Of a stretch of DNA of 64,000 nucleotides, positions 45,993 through 53,641 are shown in pieces. This DNA is from Rhodoferax sp. U2-2l (GTDB lineage: Bacteria > Pseudomonadota > Gammaproteobacteria > Burkholderiales > Burkholderiaceae_C). The notes beneath the pieces are model-generated. The model was given only the letters and a program-made list of their open reading frames with translations. It ran no database searches and had not been told where the DNA came from. The first letter of the stretch is position 1, and the number at the start of each line of letters is the position of its first letter. The translations under genes were made by a program, and so were the position numbers. Location of the stretch: NCBI RefSeq assembly GCF_020594515.1, contig NZ_JAJCTH010000004.1, positions 209,786 to 273,785 of the forward strand, read 5' to 3'.

Positions 45993-46517
45993 TTACCGCT
46001 CTTTTGGGGGCCATGCCTGCGCCACCACCACCGCCGCAGCCAACACGGCCATGGCACCCAAAGCGATCCCGATCCAGAACGTGACCGACCCGCCCAGAAA
46101 GGTCCAGCTCACCTCGCCACACGTGGCCCGTGGCTCAAACACATTCGGCAGCCACTGCTCCAACGGTAGCCAGTCCGGAAACCCCTTGAAACGTTTGCAA
46201 CTGGCGTCGCCGCCAGCAGCCACGATGCGCTCCAGGTCCAGCAGCAACACCACACGCGACAAACTCCAGCCCAAGGCCCCCACCCAGGCGACCAAGGCCA
46301 GCAGCCGCATCGGCCAATAGCGGGGCGCCAAGGCACCGATCAGCCCGGCAAGCGCGATGCCCAGCACCCCGGCCCGGATGTAAATGCACTCGTTGCAGGG
46401 TTCGACCTGCAACACATGCTGCAAAAACAGGGCGATGCCATCCAGCGCCAGCGCCAGGGCTGCCAGCAGCAGCCAGGAGCGGCGTTGGGTGGACAGGGTG
46501 TAAAGGGTTCTGAGCAC
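45993..46517 (-). CDS. dsbB: Disulfide bond formation protein B
   Basis: The 174-residue inner-membrane quinone reductase reoxidises DsbA. Four membrane helices are visible. The first periplasmic loop has VEPCNECIYIRAG (CxxC) and the second has the Cys pair ASCKRF and ATCGEVSW. A GTG start at 46517 is chosen because AGAGG lies 9 nt upstream; an ATG at 46562 would add 15 residues without a ribosome site. It is 59 bp downstream of azoR on the same strand. Confidence 0.93.
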   Translation of the reverse strand: MLRTLYTLSTQRRSWLLLAALALALDGIALFLQHVLQVEPCNECIYIRAGVLGIALAGLIGALAPRYWPMRLLALVAWVGALGWSLSRVVLLLDLERIVAAGGDASCKRFKGFPDWLPLEQWLPNVFEPRATCGEVSWTFLGGSVTFWIGIALGAMAVLAAAVVVAQAWPPKER

Positions 46518-46576
46518 GTTGAAGACCTCTGTGAATCTGCCGCAAGCAACGCGGCAAGCCATGAAACACAGACAGT

Positions 46577-47188
46577 TTAGTGGGCCGCGCAGCTGATCTC
46601 GGTTTGCGCCGCGCTCATCGCGGCGGCTTTGGCGGCCTCGCCCATGGCCAGCCCTTCAGCGCGAACAATGCGCACATCGGTGATGCCAAAGAACCCGAAC
46701 ACCACCTTGAGGTAACTTTCCTGGTGCTCCATGGCCTGACCGCCGTCGCTGGTGGAATAAGCGCCACCGCGTGTCGAAGCCACAATCACCGTCTTGCCGG
46801 TGGCCAGACCCGTTGGGCCTTTCTCGGTGTAGGCGAAGGTGCGGCCCGGCTGGGCCAGGCGGTCAATCCAGGCCTTGAGCTGGGTCGGGATCGAGAAGTT
46901 GTAAAACGGCGCGCCCACCACAATCACGTCTGCCGCCAGAAACTGGCTCACCAGCTTCTCGGACAGCGCGTTTTCAGCACGTTGCGTCTCGGTCGGCTCC
47001 GCTTGGGCCACACCTTTGATGGCCAGCGCATCGGCGCCGAAATGGTTGATTGGATTGGCCGCCACATCCAGGTATTCCACCGTGGTGTCAGGGTGCCCCT
47101 TGAGCCACTGTGCCACCACCTCGGCGGTGAGCTGACGCGAAGCAGAGTAGGTGCCCAGGATGCTGGAGTCGATGTGCAGTAATTTCAT
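46577..47188 (-). CDS. azoR: FMN-dependent NADH-azoreductase
   Basis: This 203-residue flavodoxin-like oxidoreductase reduces quinones and azo compounds with NAD(P)H. It begins [25 protein letters not shown] (FMN phosphate loop [11 protein letters not shown], residues 8-18), has [42 protein letters not shown] and the FMN-contacting STRGGAYS. The ATG at 47188 is chosen; an open extension to 47311 has no family match. A LysR gene is nearby on the other strand but separated by a DUF4148 gene. Confidence 0.95.
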   Translation of the reverse strand: MKLLHIDSSILGTYSASRQLTAEVVAQWLKGHPDTTVEYLDVAANPINHFGADALAIKGVAQAEPTETQRAENALSEKLVSQFLAADVIVVGAPFYNFSIPTQLKAWIDRLAQPGRTFAYTEKGPTGLATGKTVIVASTRGGAYSTSDGGQAMEHQESYLKVVFGFFGITDVRIVRAEGLAMGEAAKAAAMSAAQTEISCAAH

Positions 47189-47370
47189 GGTGAAAACTCG
47201 GGTTGGGTGAAAAACCCAGCACAGTGGTGCTGAGGGTTCATTGATTCTATTTTTGGCGATATGTTTTGATAAACAGCTGATTCGGGAAATACTGTTCCAA
47301 ATTCGAAACAATGAACCCTTGATGGGCCTGGGTTTCCCCAGGCCCGGTGGCCAGATCGGCCACGGGCAAC

Positions 47371-47811
47371 TTAGTTGTGGCCGTAGAGCTTGCTGAAGTC
47401 GTCGCCACGGCGTTGGGCTTGTTCCAGCTCGGCCAGCACTTGGGCGCGGGTCACGCCGGGTGTCACAGCCTTGGCCGGGTATTGGCTGGGGTACAGCTCA
47501 TTGAGCAATTTGCCGGAGTTGCCGCTGGCCACGATGTCACCCGTGCGTTGCGCTTCTGCCAGCTCGGCCAGCACTTGGGCGCGGGTTTTGCCTTGGGTCA
47601 CGGCTTTGGCCGGGTATTGGCTGGGGTACAACTCGTTGAGCAACTTGCCCGAATTGCCTTGTGCCAGGATGTTGCCGGTGCGCTGGGCTTCCAGCAATTC
47701 AGCACGGACCTGGTCACGTGTTTTGGGGGCAGACGCGTCGGCAGCGAAGGCATTGCCAGCCACCAAAGCAGCCAAAGAGAGGGTCAGAGCAGAGAGTGTT
47801 TTGCGGTTCAT
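47371..47811 (-). CDS. Secreted DUF4148-type repeat protein
   Basis: 146 residues. Signal peptide [23 protein letters not shown] (cleavage after AFA, about residue 23), then three related units of about 40 residues. Each has a T-R-x-Q-V-x-A-E-L-x-x-A-Q-R-x-G-x pattern followed by [21 protein letters not shown] in the first two. This is the DUF4148 pattern found in many Burkholderiales periplasmic proteins of unknown role. The start at 47811 is set by the signal peptide; an open extension to 48003 is not supported. It is divergent from the LysR gene. Confidence 0.88.
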   Translation of the reverse strand: MNRKTLSALTLSLAALVAGNAFAADASAPKTRDQVRAELLEAQRTGNILAQGNSGKLLNELYPSQYPAKAVTQGKTRAQVLAELAEAQRTGDIVASGNSGKLLNELYPSQYPAKAVTPGVTRAQVLAELEQAQRRGDDFSKLYGHN

Positions 47812-47996
47812 GATGTATTTCCTGAAAGAGTTTAAAAATGCCGGCAGACAATTTTTTGAGGTCTGTCCGGGTTCTTCGAAACACGGTGTTGAAGGTGTTT
47901 CGTCGATGGGATGAACTGTAAAGTTTCTGTTTAAGAAGAAAAATAGCCTATTTGTCACTGATACATTGCTATTTAAGAAATAATCAAGGCCTTGAA

Positions 47997-48947
47997 ATGC
48001 CATTCAGGTGCACCTTGGACCGTTTACTGTCAATGCGGGTTTTTCAAAAAGTCATCGACGAAGGTGGCTTTGCGGCTGCCTCACGTGCTCTCGACATCTC
48101 GCCTGCGGTGGTGACGCGCCTGGTGGCTGATCTTGAAGACCATCTGGGCACCCGTTTGTTACACCGCAGCACCCGGCGTTTGTCACTCAGCGTGGCGGGT
48201 GAAGCCTATCTGGCGCGGGTGCGCCTCATCCTGCAGGACATTGATGACGCCGACAGCCTGGCCAGCTCACAAACACACGAGCCTGAAGGCATCTTGCGGG
48301 TGTTGGCACCACCGGTGTTGGCCACCCATGTGCTTGCGCCACTGATTGCAGATTTCAGGCAGTTACATCCGAAGATCCAGCTCAACATCGAGGTGGCCTC
48401 GTTCAAGGAGCCACCGATTGAGGACTACGACATCAGCTTGCTGCCCACCGAGGCGGACTTTGATGCCGACCTGATTGCCCGCAAGATTTCCTCCACCGAA
48501 GCCATTCTGGTGGCCTCACCCGCCTACATCCAGCGCAAGAATGTGCCGGTGGTTCCGCAAGACCTGGCCCACCATGAGGTGCTGCGCCTGACCATGGCGG
48601 GTCGACCACAAGGCACTTGGCGTTTGTTCAACTCGGCGCGCCAGGACGAGGTGCTGGATGTGGCCGTGCAGCCCGTTCTATGGAGCAACCACACCGACAC
48701 CCTGATGCGTGCGGCGCTGGATGGTGCGGGCATCACCTCGGTGGCGGTGGATTTGGCCGCACCCTACCTGTCGAGTGGCCAACTGATCCGGGTGCTGCGC
48801 CCCTGGATCACCGGCCGCCTGGCCCTCTATGCGGCCTTGCCCAGCCGCCAGTTCTTGCCCGAACGCACCCGTGTGTTCCTGGAGTTTTTGACCGAGCGCA
48901 CACGCCGGGAAACCAGCAGCGCGGTGCAAGCTTGCGAGGCCTGCTGA
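47997..48947 (+). CDS. LysR-family transcriptional regulator
   Basis: About 316 residues. The N-terminal HTH is RVFQKVIDEGGFAAASRALDISPAVVTRLVADLEDHLGTRLLHRSTRRLSLSVAGEAYL. A periplasmic-binding-like effector domain follows (ILRVLAPPVLATHVLAPLIADFRQLHPKIQLNIEV). The ATG at 47997 is plausible; initiation at 48033 (MRVFQKVIDEGG) would fit the family length just as well. The divergent DUF4148 gene and azoR are possible targets. Confidence 0.9.
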   Translation: MPFRCTLDRLLSMRVFQKVIDEGGFAAASRALDISPAVVTRLVADLEDHLGTRLLHRSTRRLSLSVAGEAYLARVRLILQDIDDADSLASSQTHEPEGILRVLAPPVLATHVLAPLIADFRQLHPKIQLNIEVASFKEPPIEDYDISLLPTEADFDADLIARKISSTEAILVASPAYIQRKNVPVVPQDLAHHEVLRLTMAGRPQGTWRLFNSARQDEVLDVAVQPVLWSNHTDTLMRAALDGAGITSVAVDLAAPYLSSGQLIRVLRPWITGRLALYAALPSRQFLPERTRVFLEFLTERTRRETSSAVQACEAC

Positions 48948-48953
48948 CCCGTG

Positions 48954-49775
48954 ATGGCCCGCCCCCCTGCCACGCCCTCTCCCGCCAGCGCCGAGTTCTG
49001 GCGTGACCCGGCCCTGCCGTATGCCGAGAGCCGCCGGGCCTGCCACAGCCGCGCCTGTTACAAAGCCCACAGCCACCCGAGCTTTTCCGTCGGGGCGGTG
49101 GACCAGGGCTCGAGCCGTTTCACCAGCGCGGGCACCGGGCCGTCTGTCATCCAGCCCGGCACCCTTGTGTTTGTGCCAGCCACCCATGTCCATGCCTGCA
49201 ATCCCCTGCCCAACCTGGCCTGGAGCTACCAGATGCTGCATCTTGACGCCAGTTGGCTGCAGGCGCTGTGGCAGGAATCCGGCCTGCTCCAGTTGAAGGA
49301 GGTGTGGCTGACCCAGGATGCCGGTGTCTACGCACGGTTCTGCCAGCTCAATGCTGTTTTGTTTTCTGAAGCCAGCGCGCCAGAGAAGGAAATTGCCCTG
49401 ATCGCGTTTTTGGGTGACTGCGCCAGCTATGGACAGCCAGCCTCGCCGCCGTCCCTGGCTTCGTACAGCCGCAACAAATTGCAGCCTCTTCTGGCACATT
49501 TGCAACATGAGGCGGATGCCCTGATCTCGTTGACCGAACTGGCCAAGATGGCCAACATGAGCCGTTACCAGCTGATCCGCGCCTTTCGCCGCGCCACCGG
49601 CTTGACCCCGCATGCCTACCAACTGAACCAACGCATCATCCAGGCCCGCCATCACTTGCGTGCAGGTGAGCCGTTGGTCGACATCGCCTACCGACTGGGC
49701 TTTGCCGACCAAGGGCATTTTCAGCGTGTGTTCAAGGCCCATGTGGGTGTGACACCCGGGCGCTACAAGGCCTAG
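48954..49775 (+). CDS. AraC-family transcriptional regulator
   Basis: The 273-residue regulator has an N-terminal cupin-like AraC-binding domain (HSHPSFSVGAVDQGSSRF, then PGTLVFVPATHVHACNP). Two C-terminal HTHs follow: LTELAKMANMSRYQLIRAFRRATGLTPHAYQLNQRIIQARHHL and DIAYRLGFADQGHFQRVFKAHVGVTPGRYK. It lies 100 bp upstream of a LysE-type exporter on the same strand, a frequent pairing in which the regulator controls the exporter. The ATG at 48954 is 3 bp after an in-frame GTG. Confidence 0.92.
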   Translation: MARPPATPSPASAEFWRDPALPYAESRRACHSRACYKAHSHPSFSVGAVDQGSSRFTSAGTGPSVIQPGTLVFVPATHVHACNPLPNLAWSYQMLHLDASWLQALWQESGLLQLKEVWLTQDAGVYARFCQLNAVLFSEASAPEKEIALIAFLGDCASYGQPASPPSLASYSRNKLQPLLAHLQHEADALISLTELAKMANMSRYQLIRAFRRATGLTPHAYQLNQRIIQARHHLRAGEPLVDIAYRLGFADQGHFQRVFKAHVGVTPGRYKA

Positions 49776-49875
49776 TGGCGGGGCTGCGCCCGACACCCAA
49801 GGGCGCAATTTTCTTCAAGACATTGGCGACGGCGGTCTGCAGACTCCAGGGTTTTGCTCTTGAGAAAGTTGGACC

Positions 49876-50520
49876 ATGATCCAGTCGTTTGTGATGCTTG
49901 CCCTGGCCCATTTTCTGGCCTTGTTGTCGCCCGGGCCGGACTTCTTCCTGGTTGCGCGCACCAGCATGGCAGCCGGGTGGCGCGTGGCCAGCGGGGTCTG
50001 CCTGGGCATCGCGTTGGCCAACGGGGTGTTCATCGTGGTGGCTTTTGCCGGGGTGGCTGTTCTGCAGCCGGGCAACGCCCTCTTCATGCTGCTGCAGCTG
50101 TGTGGTTGCCTGTACCTGCTGTACATGGGGGTGATGTTCATCCGCCATGCGGGCCATAGCCCGTTGCGCCCGATGGCAGCTCGCACCGGACAACCCGCAG
50201 CGGCGACCCGCCTGTGGTGGCGCGGCGCCGGCATGGGTTTTGTGTCGGGTGTCCTGAACCCGAAGAACGCGCTGTTTTATGCGAGCCTGGCCACCGTGGT
50301 GGGTGCCAGCCACAGCAGCCCGGCTGTCAAGATCGGCTACGGCCTGTGGATGTTTTGTGTGGTGCTACTGTGGGACATTTTGATAGCGGTAGCGATAGGA
50401 AATACAAGGGTTCTCAGCCGATTTTGCAAAACACTGCCGTGGCTGGAGCGGGTGTCGGGTGGGGTGCTGATGGTGTTGGCGGTGGGTGTGCTGGGGTCTA
50501 TGGCCAGTTCATTGACCTAG
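49876..50520 (+). CDS. LysE family translocator
   Basis: This 214-residue inner-membrane exporter has FLALLSPGPDFFLVARTSMAAGWRVASGVCLGIALAN (about residues 12-48, conserved PGPDF) and GFVSGVLNPKNALFYASLATVVGAS (NPK motif), with six hydrophobic segments. It is likely an amino-acid or homoserine-type exporter; substrate unknown. It is probably controlled by the AraC-type regulator just upstream and is the second LysE-family gene of the window. Confidence 0.92.
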   Translation: MIQSFVMLALAHFLALLSPGPDFFLVARTSMAAGWRVASGVCLGIALANGVFIVVAFAGVAVLQPGNALFMLLQLCGCLYLLYMGVMFIRHAGHSPLRPMAARTGQPAAATRLWWRGAGMGFVSGVLNPKNALFYASLATVVGASHSSPAVKIGYGLWMFCVVLLWDILIAVAIGNTRVLSRFCKTLPWLERVSGGVLMVLAVGVLGSMASSLT

Positions 50521-50588
50521 TGCCTGATAGCACCATAGCTTGTGCTAAAGCGCATTCTTCTTCCGAGATGTGCGTGTACCATTGCTGC

Positions 50589-50792
50589 ATGACGCTCAAA
50601 GAAACCAACCCGTACCTGCGCAGTCGCACCGAAGCGGCACGCAACGCTGCGCTGCGAGTTTCTGCCAAAACGTCATCTGCGGTTGAAGGTATTTGCGCCC
50701 CGTTTGCTGAAAAAGCCAAAGCCAACGCACCTGCCACCCAGGAAGGTTTTACGGCTTTTTGGCAGCAGCGCGCTGCTTCGAACGCACGATAA
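50589..50792 (+). CDS. VbhA-like antitoxin of a Fic toxin
   Basis: The 67-residue helical protein contains TSSAVEGI (residues 28-35), which fits the Fic inhibitory motif (S/T)xxxE(G/N) with Ser29, Glu33 and Gly34. In class I Fic systems this motif sits on a separate antitoxin, with the Glu blocking ATP in the toxin active site. The gene is convergent with the fic gene and overlaps its 3' end by 44 bp (50749-50792), unlike the co-directional VbhA-VbhT order. The pairing rests on motif and position. Confidence 0.75.
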   Translation: MTLKETNPYLRSRTEAARNAALRVSAKTSSAVEGICAPFAEKAKANAPATQEGFTAFWQQRAASNAR

Positions 50793-51402
50793 TTTTTTCG
50801 AACATGGCCGCCAGCGGCCTGTAGTCTCGCCCCATGGCGGCATGAATCCCACCAATGTAGATGCGTCGCCCCCGCCCCAGCATAGGGCTGAAATCCAGCG
50901 GCGGTAGGCCAGCCTGTAACGCCATCAACAAAGCCAGCAAGCGCGCCAAGCGGCCATTGCCCTCGCGAAATGGATGCACCAGGATCAACTCCGCATGTAC
51001 CTCAGCCAAGGCCAGCGCCAAAGCAGCGGCGTCTGCGAGGCGGCACGGTGTGTGTTTGCTGAGTGCTCCCCGTTCCAGCTCCGCCATCAGCCCTGGAATA
51101 AGGCGTGCATGGGCGAACTGAAAACCACCCTTGCCGATGTCAACTGAGCGGTATTCACCGGCCCATGGGTAGATGGGGCCCAGCCACAAAGTGTGCAGTT
51201 CGCAGATATCCTGAGCGGTAAACCGATGTTCAGCATCAAATCGGTCCAGGGCCAAGTCTTGCGCAATTTCGAGTGCCTGTGACTCCGCCAGATTCATGTC
51301 ACGCACACGTGTAATGCCCAAACGGTTGCGCAGTACACGCCCGCGTGAGCCGGGTTCGAACTCGACTTCAACCCCACTGGCTTGATAGCGATTGGTGCTC
51401 AT
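50749..51402 (-). CDS. Fic/DOC family AMP-transferase (toxin)
   Basis: 217 residues with the full Fic core HPFREGNGRLAR (143-154), so ATP-dependent AMPylation is predicted, and the flap region IGKGGFQFAHA (about 89-99). No (S/T)xxxE(G/N) motif is found in its own N or C terminus, consistent with a class I toxin needing a separate antitoxin, which the convergent gene supplies. Its start lies 15 bp after the stop of the KAP NTPase gene on the same strand, so KAP and Fic may be one transcript. Confidence 0.9.
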   Translation of the reverse strand: MSTNRYQASGVEVEFEPGSRGRVLRNRLGITRVRDMNLAESQALEIAQDLALDRFDAEHRFTAQDICELHTLWLGPIYPWAGEYRSVDIGKGGFQFAHARLIPGLMAELERGALSKHTPCRLADAAALALALAEVHAELILVHPFREGNGRLARLLALLMALQAGLPPLDFSPMLGRGRRIYIGGIHAAMGRDYRPLAAMFEKIIVRSKQRAAAKKP

Positions 51403-51417
51403 GGCGCGCCCAGGTCC

Positions 51418-52821
51418 TCAATCCCGCACCGAAGCGGTCAGGTCAATCTTGCCTGCTACACCCGCCAAACTCACTGAAGTACGAAACCCTGAAAAGATAT
51501 GCCGTCGAATAGCTGCTAGCTCACGCGCGCGGAACTTCACTACCGGTGGGTCTGACTCGTCAAGTTCATCAACTTGTCGCTTTAAGGCGAGATGACGGGC
51601 TTCACTTCGCTCCTTATTCGGATCAGCTGCAATCAGGTAGGCTTCAATCAACAAGCCAGATCGATTCGCTACAAATTGCACACCGCCGGGCAAGCCCGAC
51701 AAATACTGCATCGCTTCTTCAGGACCGTCAATGCCAGAACAAAGTCGCCTGAAAAGGTCAATATTCTTCAAGCGCAGAACCATCAAAAAGGCAAGCAAAA
51801 TGGGATCAAGATAGTGGTCTGGCGGAGTCTGCTCTATCACGATGCAAAGGCGGCCAATACAACGCTCACGTGCCCGAAGTGACATGTTGTGAACATCAGA
51901 CAATTCTGTGAACGTATCTACAAAATTGTCTTTGTCGTATCGTGTTTGCTCACCGTTGCGCTTGGAAAAAGCGGAGTCCAACTCAAACCGCGTCAGCAAA
52001 GTTTGGGTAAACCTTTTCGTTTCAACCATTGGAATCCCGTATTCCAAGTCGATGAACCGTCGTAGATACTCGGGCGCATTGATCTTTTCACCATACACAG
52101 CGGCAGTACTCGCCTCAAGCTGCGACTTATCAACAGATAGCACAAAAACGATATGGGGTGCGTCAAAAAGATGTTTGATGCGTTCGAGCATCTCGATCGC
52201 AAATGTGGGTCGGCAGCGATCCAGCTCGTCGATAAAAAAGACGAGCGTCTCCTTTTGACCAGCCGCTTTCAGCAATTCAACGGCCTTCTCGACCTCCTCA
52301 CGGAATTTCTCAAGCGCTCGCTTTTCTTTTTGAAAATCGTCAACTAGGTTACCAGCCACTTCACTTGTCGCGTCAGCAACCACCTTCTCAAAGTCTTCTT
52401 CAATATCCAGAACCCCAAGTGTTGCGACTTTGACCCCTGCAACGACAGCGCGTTTGGCGACGGCAGAGGCAATCTTTTTGACAGTGTTCAAGTGGCACCT
52501 GAATTCAGACTCAGCGCCATCGTCATTCAGGTGGATGTCATCAAGCCCGGAAACCAACGCCACCAATGGATCAGTGACATAGTCAACTTTCCATGCATTG
52601 AAATAGACACACTGAAATTGGTCGGCCATTAACTTGGCTTGCAACATTTTGACAATGGTGGTTTTGCCTGTACCCCACGGTGAATCCAAAGCAAGTACAA
52701 ACGGTCCCTCCAGCCTAGCAATCAAACCTGCCAAAAATTCAACCAGAGGTTTTCGGTCCAGTGCGTCATTCAGGAAAGGGTTATCGGAGGGAATATCAAG
52801 CTCTGGCAATCTGTATTTCAT
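51418..52821 (-). CDS. KAP family P-loop NTPase
   Basis: 467 residues. Walker A SPWGTGKTT (47-55), the KAP motif VYFNAWKVDY (72-81) and Walker B VFFIDELDRC (194-203) identify the family. A long charged helical insert (about 105-190) lies between them; unlike many KAP proteins it shows no clear paired membrane helices. KAP NTPases occur in phage-defence modules and as membrane-linked signalling ATPases. Codon use is AT-richer than upstream genes. It precedes the fic gene closely; functional linkage is inference. Confidence 0.87.
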   Translation of the reverse strand: MKYRLPELDIPSDNPFLNDALDRKPLVEFLAGLIARLEGPFVLALDSPWGTGKTTIVKMLQAKLMADQFQCVYFNAWKVDYVTDPLVALVSGLDDIHLNDDGAESEFRCHLNTVKKIASAVAKRAVVAGVKVATLGVLDIEEDFEKVVADATSEVAGNLVDDFQKEKRALEKFREEVEKAVELLKAAGQKETLVFFIDELDRCRPTFAIEMLERIKHLFDAPHIVFVLSVDKSQLEASTAAVYGEKINAPEYLRRFIDLEYGIPMVETKRFTQTLLTRFELDSAFSKRNGEQTRYDKDNFVDTFTELSDVHNMSLRARERCIGRLCIVIEQTPPDHYLDPILLAFLMVLRLKNIDLFRRLCSGIDGPEEAMQYLSGLPGGVQFVANRSGLLIEAYLIAADPNKERSEARHLALKRQVDELDESDPPVVKFRARELAAIRRHIFSGFRTSVSLAGVAGKIDLTASVRD

Positions 52822-53620
52822 GATGCATACCCTGAACTATTGACGAACACAAGAGACTTTTGGAAACAGGCATCAGACAGACGGCAACTATGCAAACCTG
52901 TTGCATGTCGTCACACACCAACACCAACTCTGGCAAACTGATCCAGCGTCATAGCCCCTCAAGTCATTCTAGAAGTCACCTCTCGCAAAAAGTGCTCAGC
53001 ACGCCGCATTGGGTCAATGGACCATAACGCCTAGACATGACAGTCACAAAGGCTTTCGCCACTTCCATGCATACTCAAGCCATTCACCAGTCTTGTTTTC
53101 AGCCATTTTTTTTTACGTTGTTGATAACAAATTCTCAAAATTGATCTTTGGGAAATGTCACAAAGAGTGTCCTTCGCTCACCTTGCAAATTCTTGAAACA
53201 CATGAATATGCTATTCACTGGTGATGTTCAGGCATAGAACATATTCTCAAAACGCCTTGCCATCGTTGATGATTCCAGCATTTCCATCGGACGGCACAAT
53301 CCTGTCGATTCATCTTGCATGTTTGCGTGTTGGACTTCAACAGTCGGCCGCCCGAAAAACTGTTCAACCTTCAGGCCTGTGACTCTTCAAGGCTGATTGC
53401 GGTCCTAGACGGGAACATTACCAATTCACACAACCGAACCAAAGTGGAAGTACAGACTCCCGAACTTATGGCCCAAAAGCAGTCATAGGATTGGGGTGCC
53501 ACCACATCTAGGTAGCTGACGGGTTTGCGTCCTTAACGGAGCCGAGGGCAACCTCGAACCGCCGCCCATTTGTGGATATCTCGGGCGGGGTAGGTGAAAC
53601 AACTGAGTCAATTTAGGGTC
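52822..53620. other. Gene-poor boundary segment
   Basis: About 800 bp with no convincing gene on either strand: the longest open frames (about 70 residues) lack ribosome sites and family character. Composition is mixed, with a T-run at 53108-53116. It separates the KAP-Fic unit from the nuclease-STAND gene and may be a junction between separately acquired blocks, or hold a decayed gene. No tRNA, integrase or clear attachment repeat was seen. Confidence 0.5.
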
Positions 53621-53637
53621 GACCCTCACGGAGGGTC
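53621..53637 (-). terminator. Hairpin after the STAND NTPase gene
   Basis: GACCCTC-ACG-GAGGGTC is a perfect 7-bp stem with a 3-nt loop, 4 bp beyond the stop of the minus-strand gene. No T-run follows, so it may act as a 3'-end stabiliser or a weak terminator. Confidence 0.45.
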
Positions 53638-53641
53638 TAAT

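Noticed and set aside
53009..53224. A 71-codon frame in the gap between the KAP and STAND genes
   Set aside because: No ribosome site, unusual composition and a T-run inside; nothing suggests a real protein.
52822..53641. An integrative-element boundary (att site) between the KAP and STAND genes
   Set aside because: The block change in composition is suggestive, but no integrase, tRNA or matching direct repeat was found in the window.
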